Source of the DNA: Syntrophomonadaceae bacterium
Lineage (GTDB): Bacteria > Bacillota > Dethiobacteria > DTU022
DNA length: 9,588 nt
Assembly: GCA_003552365.1 (NCBI GenBank)
Contig: PUKR01000274.1
Location: forward strand, 1-9,588
Direction of reading: 5' to 3'
The stretch's first letter is position 1, and every line of letters begins with the position of its first letter. The notes under the pieces were generated by a model. That model was not told where the DNA came from. It searched no databases and worked only from the letters and a program-made list of their open reading frames with translations. This document shows, piece by piece, positions 1 through 4,779 of this stretch. A program made the translations under genes and the position numbers.

Positions 1-2
1 AC

Positions 3-428
3 GATGAAATAGCTGCTTTAAAGAACAAAAGCCAGGGCATGCTGGTAGTTATTAATAAAATAGACCTGGATAGACAGTTAGACATTGAAACGGTAAAAAG
101 ACATTGCCCTGATGCCAGGGTTGTTGAAACAGCGGCAGTTAAAAGTGAAGGAATTAAAAATCTGGAAGAAGCAGTTACAGAACTGCTGGATGAACTGCTT
201 GGGACAGGCGAAGAAAACCCGGTTGTAGTATCAATAAGACACGAGGAAATAATTAAAGATGCCGGGGAATCTATAAAAAGTGCTTTAAATGCTCTCAAAA
301 TTGACCCATTGGAAATGGTAAGCCTGGAGTTGCAAAATGCCAATGAAAAACTGGGAGAAATAACCGGGGAAACAGTAAACGAGAAGTTACTGGACAAGAT
401 CTTCAGCGAATTTTGCCTTGGGAAATAG
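3..428 (+). CDS. mnmE: tRNA uridine-5-carboxymethylaminomethyl modification GTPase MnmE (TrmE), C-terminal part
   Basis: This is the 3' end of a gene cut by the left edge of the window; 141 codons are visible and open from the edge. The fragment begins late in the inserted Ras-like G domain: the G4 motif NKIDL lies at about residues 18-22 and a G5-like segment (ETAAVKSEGI) follows. After it comes the C-terminal helical domain and the family's signature end, FCLGK, matching the C-x-G-K terminus whose cysteine is conserved in MnmE. MnmE works with MnmG to place the (carboxymethyl)aminomethyl group on U34 of certain tRNAs in the cytoplasm. Its stop codon is 8 nt before the rsmG start chosen here, so the two are very probably co-transcribed. 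In many bacteria mnmG lies between them; here it does not. The identity is secure from the C-terminal signature and the neighbours. Confidence 0.93.
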   Translation, partial: DEIAALKNKSQGMLVVINKIDLDRQLDIETVKRHCPDARVVETAAVKSEGIKNLEEAVTELLDELLGTGEENPVVVSIRHEEIIKDAGESIKSALNALKIDPLEMVSLELQNANEKLGEITGETVNEKLLDKIFSEFCLGK

Positions 429-436
429 GTGGTTGG

Positions 437-1171
437 TTGAGTGAAAATAAGGAAGTAAACAAAGATAACCTAATCTATAACATGCTAAAATATCTTCATA
501 TACCATTAGACGATGATTTAATAGCAAAGTTGTCGCTATATGTTGCATTATTAGAAGAAGGATTAAAGAAGCAAAGATTAACAGGAGAAAAAGCAGTTAA
601 TGATATAATAAATAAGCAGGTCCTTGATTCAATATATCCCGTAAAGTTACTGGAACTTTTTGCGGGCAGCAATGTTCTTGACCTGGGGAGCGGAGGAGGG
701 CTACCGGGAATCCCGATTAAACTATGCAAACCAGAGGTAAGCATGCATTTATTGGAAGCAAACAAAAATAAAGCTTCTTTTTTAAACCATGCAATAGATC
801 AATTAAAATTAAAGAATACTCAGGTATTGTGCGGGCGGGCGGAAAGAATAGGACAGGACGAAAAATATCGAAATAAGTTCGATTTGATATTATGCAAAGC
901 GGTTGCTGAAACAGCGGTGCTGGCAGAGCTTGCTTTGCCAATGACACGTATTAACGGGCGTGTCATTTTATATAAAGGGCCAAAAGGAGAAGATGAGCTG
1001 ATCAAGGCGAGAAGGGCAATAGAAATATGTGGTGGGGTGCATGAACAAACATATGATTACAAGCTCCCAACAGGTGAAGAAAGAAAACTGTACCTGATAA
1101 AAAAGATAAAAGAAACCCCGGGAAGATATCCGAGAAGAGAAGGTAAACCAGAAAAGAAACCCTTAAAATAA
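437..1171 (+). CDS. rsmG: 16S rRNA (guanine-N7) methyltransferase RsmG (GidB)
   Basis: Predicted SAM-dependent enzyme that methylates N7 of a guanine in the 530 loop of 16S rRNA (G527 in E. coli numbering). The SAM-binding glycine loop DLGSGGGLPGIP starts at about residue 82, acidic LLEANKNKASFL follows, and the family's C-terminal signature YPRREGKPEKKPL is intact. Length is 244 aa, close to the usual 230-240. I chose the TTG at 437 because AGGTGG lies 4 nt upstream (427-432). Other in-frame options are a TTG at 413, inside mnmE and without a good ribosome site, and an ATG at 482, which would shorten the N-terminus by 15 residues. The usual SRAVA segment reads CKAVA here, a small deviation. 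It sits directly behind mnmE and is followed by a 443-nt gene-free stretch with a parS site. No terminator is obvious after the stop. Confidence 0.93.
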   Translation: MSENKEVNKDNLIYNMLKYLHIPLDDDLIAKLSLYVALLEEGLKKQRLTGEKAVNDIINKQVLDSIYPVKLLELFAGSNVLDLGSGGGLPGIPIKLCKPEVSMHLLEANKNKASFLNHAIDQLKLKNTQVLCGRAERIGQDEKYRNKFDLILCKAVAETAVLAELALPMTRINGRVILYKGPKGEDELIKARRAIEICGGVHEQTYDYKLPTGEERKLYLIKKIKETPGRYPRREGKPEKKPLK

Positions 1172-1214
1172 TCAGAGGACAGCACGGGAACAGTTAATGT
1201 GACAGAAAAGAAAA

Positions 1215-1230
1215 TGTTTCACGTGAAACA
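1215..1230. promoter_or_regulatory. parS site 1 (ParB loading site)
   Basis: TGTTTCACGTGAAACA is a perfect 16-bp palindrome and matches the chromosomal parS consensus of Bacillus and relatives at every position. It lies 44 nt after rsmG and about 385 nt before noc. ParB/Spo0J should bind here, load as a CTP clamp and recruit ParA and SMC. Only one other site of this kind exists in the window (4238-4253). Confidence 0.96.
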
Positions 1231-1302
1231 AATATTAAGGTCGGGCTATAGAAAAATAAAGTTATGGAATTGTAGAGGGAAAAAGTTTAGCGCTGTCAAA
1301 TA

Positions 1303-1593
1303 CAATTATATGCATGATTGTTCAACCGCTAAAAAGCGGCCGGTTAAGTAGCTTTAGATAAAAGCAATGATTACAGATCTTTCTGGGAGGGTTTACAGCG
1401 GCTATGCATCGACCATTCGCACAGGAGGCACTTGCAGAAAGTTTATCCAGGCTTCCGATTCGCGGTAGATCTTCTGTCGAAAACCCTTCACAGGCCATGC
1501 TTTACCGGAAACTGTATTTATTTCGCTTAACACTTATCCGGGGTTTCTGCTCGGGTTTGCAAAGGTTGAACAATCACTTATAAGCATAACTTA
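1303..1593. repeat. Long imperfect palindromic element A, upstream of noc
   Basis: This fills most of the 443-nt space between rsmG and noc. A perfect 13-bp inverted repeat, TGATTGTTCAACC at 1315-1327 and its complement at 1564-1576, is about 236 bp apart. Further weaker pairing lies inside: CCGGTTAAGT (1340-1349) with ACTTATCCGG (1532-1541, one mismatch), and ATTACAG (1370-1376) with CTGTATT (1512-1518, one mismatch). A local hairpin CCGCT-AAAA-AGCGG is at 1326-1339. Outside the arm the right end continues to TAAGCATAACTTA (1581-1593), and the left flank AATTATATGC (1304-1313) is a partial complement of it. The interior is more GC-rich than its flanks. The right end resembles that of element B (4371-4644). 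It could be a diverged MITE-like repeat, a structured RNA, or a DNA cruciform site; the outer limits are approximate. Confidence 0.7.
1557..1584 (+). promoter_or_regulatory. Candidate sigma-A promoter for noc
   Basis: A -35-like TTGCAA (1557-1562) is followed after 16 nt by TATAAG (1579-1584), one base off the -10 consensus. A start near 1591 would give a short leader before the noc ATG at 1615. The boxes overlap the right arm of palindromic element A, so folding of that arm could affect transcription. The match is moderate and the call is an inference. Confidence 0.35.
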
Positions 1594-1614
1594 GTTGAAA
1601 AGGATGTTGATATA

Positions 1615-2469
1615 ATGACTAATCAAAGGGGCAGTCAAATCCCAATAACAGATGTAGAACCAACCACCGATAAAGTTGTGGCCATAGAGATAGACCGCAT
1701 AAAACCTAACCCATTTCAGCCGCGCAGAGAAATATCGAACGAAAAAGTAGATGAGTTAGCTCAATCGATTAAATCAACGGGATTGATTCAGCCGATCGTG
1801 GTTAGAAGGGTAGGAGACGGCTATCAGCTAGTTGTAGGAGAGCGACGGTACTTAGCCTGTCGAAAACTGGGATGGAGTAAAATATCGGCAGCAGTTAAGA
1901 CCCTGTCAGATAATGATATGGCCACTACCGCATTAATTGAAAACTTGCAAAGAGAAAACTTAAACATAATGGAAGAAGCAAATGGATACTTAAGTTTAAT
2001 GAAAAACTTTAACCTGACACAGGAAGAATTGGCTAAAAGACTGGGAAAAAGTCAGTCAACCATAGCAAATAAAATTAGGTTGTTAAAGCTTAATGAGCAA
2101 GTTCGGAATAAACTGGTTCAAAATGGACTATCAGAAAGACATGCAAGGGCTTTGCTAAGGTTGGAATCAGAAGAGGATCAATTAAAAATGATTGAAGAAA
2201 TTGTCAACAGGGGGTTGACGGTTAGTCAAGCTGAAAAGCGCATAGAGAAAATAACGGGGGAAAGTGGAAGGGAGATAAAGCTAAAGAATTCTAAACCGAT
2301 AGTCAGGGATATGAGAATAGTTTTAAACACCATTAGGGAAGCGATCAATACAATTCAAAATTCGGGATTATACCCTGAAGTTGACGAAACTATAGAAAGT
2401 GATTACATTGAAGTTAATATCCGGTTAACTAAAGATATGATCCGGGCCGGTAAAATTAAGGGCAAATAA
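1615..2469 (+). CDS. noc: Nucleoid occlusion protein Noc, ParB/Spo0J family CTPase-like DNA-binding protein
   Basis: 284 aa, the same size as Bacillus Noc. The N-terminal ParB/Srx CTP-binding domain carries PNPFQPR, GERRYL (75-80) and ENLQRENLN; the helix-turn-helix follows at about 136-180, then a dimerisation tail. Noc rather than ParB is supported by the four residues that separate the two families' DNA specificities: Gln147, Lys153, Lys158 and Arg175, matching the Noc set. ParB downstream has Arg, Ser, Ser and Gly there. Noc blocks division over the nucleoid in Bacillus by carrying DNA to the membrane. Two oddities: the protein starts MTNQRGSQIP with no amphipathic Phe-rich helix, and the usual GERRxR motif reads GERRYL. 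The start is firm: a stop lies in frame at 1567, no other start codon follows it, and AAGGA (1600-1604) precedes the ATG by 10 nt. Confidence 0.88.
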   Translation: MTNQRGSQIPITDVEPTTDKVVAIEIDRIKPNPFQPRREISNEKVDELAQSIKSTGLIQPIVVRRVGDGYQLVVGERRYLACRKLGWSKISAAVKTLSDNDMATTALIENLQRENLNIMEEANGYLSLMKNFNLTQEELAKRLGKSQSTIANKIRLLKLNEQVRNKLVQNGLSERHARALLRLESEEDQLKMIEEIVNRGLTVSQAEKRIEKITGESGREIKLKNSKPIVRDMRIVLNTIREAINTIQNSGLYPEVDETIESDYIEVNIRLTKDMIRAGKIKGK

Positions 2470-2575
2470 ATAATATATCCTCTAAGCGATTAAATAATGC
2501 AAATAGCGTGAAATAGATCCGGGCAAGAGGTGCATTAATAACAAATAGTAGTGTATATGAATGGAGAGATAATAA

Positions 2576-3337
2576 ATGGCACGGATAATAGCACTGGCGA
2601 ATCAAAAAGGCGGAGTAGGGAAAACTACAACAGCAATAAATTTAGGCGCGTCTCTGGCAAAACTGGGCTCTCGGGTTCTGCTTATTGATGTTGATCCCCA
2701 GGGAAACGCTACCAGCGGGGTGGGGCTGGCAAAACAAGATGTTGAAGCCTGCATTTACAATTCTTTAATTGACGACCTCCCGATTAAGAAAATAATATTG
2801 AAAACAGAATGGAGCAATTTAATGGTTGCTCCTGCAACAATCCAGCTGGCCGGGGCGGAAATTGAACTGGTTTCGGTTGTTTCCAGGGAAGAAAAGTTAA
2901 AAAAGGCGATAGCTTCAATAACAAATGATTATGATTTTATCCTCATAGATTGCCCGCCTTCGCTGGGATTGTTGACACTTAACGCTTTGAATGCTGCAGA
3001 TGGAGTTATGATCCCGATACAATGTGAATACTATGCTCTCGAGGGATTAGGGCAGTTAATGAACACCATCAATATTGTCCGCAAGCATTTAAATGAAAAC
3101 CTTAATATTGAAGGTGTAGTCCTGACAATGTATGATACCAGGACAAATTTATCTGAACAGGTAGCCGAAGAAGTGAGGGGATATTTTAAGCAATATGTTT
3201 ATGATACGGTTATACCAAGAAATGTTCGCTTAAGCGAAGCTCCCAGCTATGGGAAACACATCCTTGAATATGATCCTCGCAGCAAGGGAGCATCACTCCA
3301 TCTTGCTTTAGCCCGGGAGGTAATGAAAAATGAGTGA
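2576..3337 (+). CDS. parA: Chromosome-partitioning ATPase ParA (Soj)
   Basis: 253 aa, the length of Bacillus Soj. It has the deviant Walker A motif KGGVGKTTT at residues 11-19 with its signature first lysine, the A' motif LLIDVDPQGNAT, the Walker B segment FILIDCPPSLGLLT and the late motif VIPRNVRLSEAPSYG, all typical of small chromosomal ParA. ATP-bound ParA dimers bind DNA nonspecifically; ParB at parS stimulates hydrolysis and this moves origins apart, and in Bacillus Soj also controls DnaA. GGAGAG at 2563-2568 precedes the ATG by 7 nt. It lies 106 nt after noc, in a gap with no clear promoter or terminator, and its end overlaps parB by 8 nt, so parA and parB are translationally coupled. 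There is no N-terminal extension with a DNA-binding domain, as expected for a chromosomal rather than a plasmid P1-type ParA. Confidence 0.96.
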   Translation: MARIIALANQKGGVGKTTTAINLGASLAKLGSRVLLIDVDPQGNATSGVGLAKQDVEACIYNSLIDDLPIKKIILKTEWSNLMVAPATIQLAGAEIELVSVVSREEKLKKAIASITNDYDFILIDCPPSLGLLTLNALNAADGVMIPIQCEYYALEGLGQLMNTINIVRKHLNENLNIEGVVLTMYDTRTNLSEQVAEEVRGYFKQYVYDTVIPRNVRLSEAPSYGKHILEYDPRSKGASLHLALAREVMKNE

Positions 3338-4193
3338 AAAGAAGCGTTTGGGGAGAGGTTTGGGTGCTTTAATCCCGGAAGTAATGGAAAGTTCAACGGA
3401 AACTAACGAAATTGCCCTGGATAAGATTAAACCTAATCCATTTCAACCGCGCAGGGAGTTTGACGAAACCAGGCTTCAAGAATTAACGGCTTCAGTTAAA
3501 GAGCATGGCATATTGCAGGCAATTGTAGTCACTCCTGAGGGAGATAGCGGCAATTATACTCTTGTTGCCGGTGAAAGAAGGTGCAGGGCGGCTCGCCTGG
3601 CAGGCCTGCAAACTATACCGGCGGTTGTCCGTCCGGTAGACAGCAAAACTATGCTGGAAATAGCCCTCATTGAAAATTTGCAGAGAGAAGACCTTAACCC
3701 GGTAGAAGAGGCATTAGCTTATCGCCGCTTAATCAAGGAGTATAATTATACCCAGGATGAACTTGCTCAAAGAATAGGCTGTAGTCGGCCGGCTATTGCC
3801 AACAGTATCAGGCTGCTTTCTTTGCCGGAGTCTGTATTGGATGCTTTATATAAAAACAAGATGACTCCCGGCCAGGTGAGGCCTCTTTTATCGATAAACA
3901 ATGAAGAAAAACAAGAAGAAGCGGCCATGCAAATAATGAAAGAAGGGCTTTCTGCCAGGGAAGCTGAAAAAATAGCTGCAGAAGTTAATGCCCGGGATAA
4001 GCAGAAAAGCAATATTTCTACAGAAAGCAAAAAAGATCCTCTGCAGGAGGAAATTCAGCTGCAGATGCAGAGAACCTTGGGCACTAAGGTTAAGATAAAA
4101 AAGAGCAAAACCGGAGGGACTATTGAGATTTACTATTATGGAGACGAGGACCTTGAGCGCCTGGTTGCTAAACTGCTGCCCGAAGGGATTTAA
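3330..4193 (+). CDS. parB: Chromosome-partitioning protein ParB (Spo0J)
   Basis: 287 aa. The N-terminus KKRLGRGLGALI (4-15) is the conserved ParA-activating peptide. The CTP-binding domain has PNPFQPRREF, GERRCRAAR (81-89) and ENLQREDLNPVEEALAY, all canonical. The helix-turn-helix spans about 141-185 and its specificity positions (Arg153, Ser159, Ser164, Gly181) agree with ParB rather than Noc. The C-terminal dimerisation region contains the lysine-rich KVKIKKSKTGGTIEIYYYG segment typical of Spo0J. The usual GH(A/G)R segment of the helix-turn-helix reads GQVR here. The ATG overlaps the end of parA, with GGGAGG (3315-3320) 9 nt upstream. Two parS sites, 1215-1230 and 4238-4253, lie outside the operon on each side, the second 45 nt after the stop. 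Unlike Bacillus, no parS lies within this gene. Confidence 0.96.
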   Translation: MSEKKRLGRGLGALIPEVMESSTETNEIALDKIKPNPFQPRREFDETRLQELTASVKEHGILQAIVVTPEGDSGNYTLVAGERRCRAARLAGLQTIPAVVRPVDSKTMLEIALIENLQREDLNPVEEALAYRRLIKEYNYTQDELAQRIGCSRPAIANSIRLLSLPESVLDALYKNKMTPGQVRPLLSINNEEKQEEAAMQIMKEGLSAREAEKIAAEVNARDKQKSNISTESKKDPLQEEIQLQMQRTLGTKVKIKKSKTGGTIEIYYYGDEDLERLVAKLLPEGI

Positions 4194-4237
4194 TGATCAG
4201 CGAGGCAGCTGCCGGGCTGCGCAGTTACATTTAAAAA

Positions 4238-4253
4238 AGTTTCACGTGAAACA
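4238..4253. promoter_or_regulatory. parS site 2 (ParB loading site)
   Basis: AGTTTCACGTGAAACA contains the full 14-bp palindrome GTTTCACGTGAAAC; only the outermost left base departs from the symmetric 16-mer seen at 1215-1230. It lies 45 nt after parB. With site 1 it brackets the noc-parA-parB cluster, giving two ParB entry points about 3 kb apart. Confidence 0.95.
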
Positions 4254-4328
4254 TTAATTATATTTGTGCCTGCATAGCTACACCTCTCATTTTGTGGTTT
4301 GCCTTTTTTATGAGTAATTCTTTTACGA

Positions 4329-4355
4329 AGGCATGAGGTGAGATGGGGCATGCCT
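4329..4355. other. Small hairpin between parS site 2 and element B
   Basis: AGGCATG (4329-4335) and CATGCCT (4349-4355) form a perfect 7-bp stem with a 13-nt purine-rich loop. No T-run follows it, so it is not a convincing terminator. The rest of 4254-4370 shows no open frame, tRNA or riboswitch that I recognise. Confidence 0.3.
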
Positions 4356-4370
4356 GTATTAGTTGGCTGA

Positions 4371-4644
4371 CTTATATATTAAAATTTTTGTGTCTGCTCA
4401 GCCTTGCTGCTTTTGGCCTGGAGACGGCTCACCTAAGGCAAATGGCAACGATTCAGCTTTAGGCTTTCGCTCAGGTTACGCTTTAGCATTCGCCATCTAA
4501 GGCTTTAGACCTCGGCAGCCTGCCTCCATGCAGGCCGACCGGCTACAGCCTTTGCTTCATCGGCCAGTGCAACCGCTTTACCTGCAATGTCTTCAGTCCA
4601 AAAGCAGCACGGCTGAGCAGTTACAAATTTTTAAGCATAACTTA
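4371..4644. repeat. Long imperfect palindromic element B, between parB and the M23 gene
   Basis: A 32-bp inverted repeat, 4394-4425 against 4589-4620, pairs at 29 positions plus one G-T, about 163 bp apart. Pairing continues outward, with A/T-rich flanks reaching 4372 on the left and TAAGCATAACTTA (4632-4644) on the right. It also continues inward: 4430-4439 against 4575-4584 pairs at 8 of 10 counting one G-T, and 4450-4470 against roughly 4544-4563 pairs imperfectly. Near the centre GCCTGC and GCAGGC, 6 nt apart, form a local hairpin (about 4518-4535). GCTTTAG occurs three times between 4456 and 4507. There is no supported open frame. The right end matches that of element A. Candidates are a MITE-like repeat, a structured RNA, or a cruciform-forming site; it does not look like a simple terminator because the arms are too far apart. 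Confidence 0.8.
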
Positions 4645-4662
4645 ACGGGTTTTTTAAAAGTT

Positions 4663-4690
4663 TTGCCGGGTATACTAGATATGTTATAAT
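4663..4690 (+). promoter_or_regulatory. Strong sigma-A promoter for the M23 peptidase-bactofilin operon
   Basis: TTGCCG (4663-4668) and a perfect TATAAT (4685-4690) are separated by 16 nt, with an extended -10 TG at 4682-4683. Transcription should begin near 4697, giving a leader of about 80 nt before the ATG at 4780. It lies just downstream of element B, so this operon is read separately from parA-parB. Confidence 0.75.
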
Positions 4691-4779
4691 ATGCACGTAT
4701 GTAATGTCGGGAGTGAGAAATGCCATTTTTGTGGTGTTTTTGTTTGCACCCGATTTTGTTCTTGAAGGAGATATTTACT

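Noticed and set aside
1113..1126. Possible Noc binding site inside rsmG
   Set aside because: Only 9 of 14 positions match and the left half is poor; a CCCGGG core occurs several times in the window by chance (3313, 3991, 8463).
1443..1542. DnaA-box-like sequences TTATCCAGG (1443-1451) and TTATCCGGG (1534-1542)
   Set aside because: Both miss the important CA ending of TTATCCACA, there is no cluster of boxes and no AT-rich unwinding region. They do not support an origin here.
1404..1583. A 59-codon open frame with ATG at 1404 and GGGAGG about 13 nt upstream, lying inside element A
   Set aside because: The spacing is long, the product has no recognisable motif, and the frame lies across the arms of a palindrome, where chance open frames are common in the more GC-rich interior.
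1172..1614. tRNA gene, CRISPR array or known riboswitch in the noc leader
   Set aside because: No T-loop GGTTCRA motif, no regularly spaced repeats and no riboswitch core that I recognise. The same holds for 4254-4719.
4394..4620. Element B as the terminator of parB
   Set aside because: The arms are separated by about 163 bp and followed by only a short A/T stretch, unlike an intrinsic terminator. It may still affect read-through.
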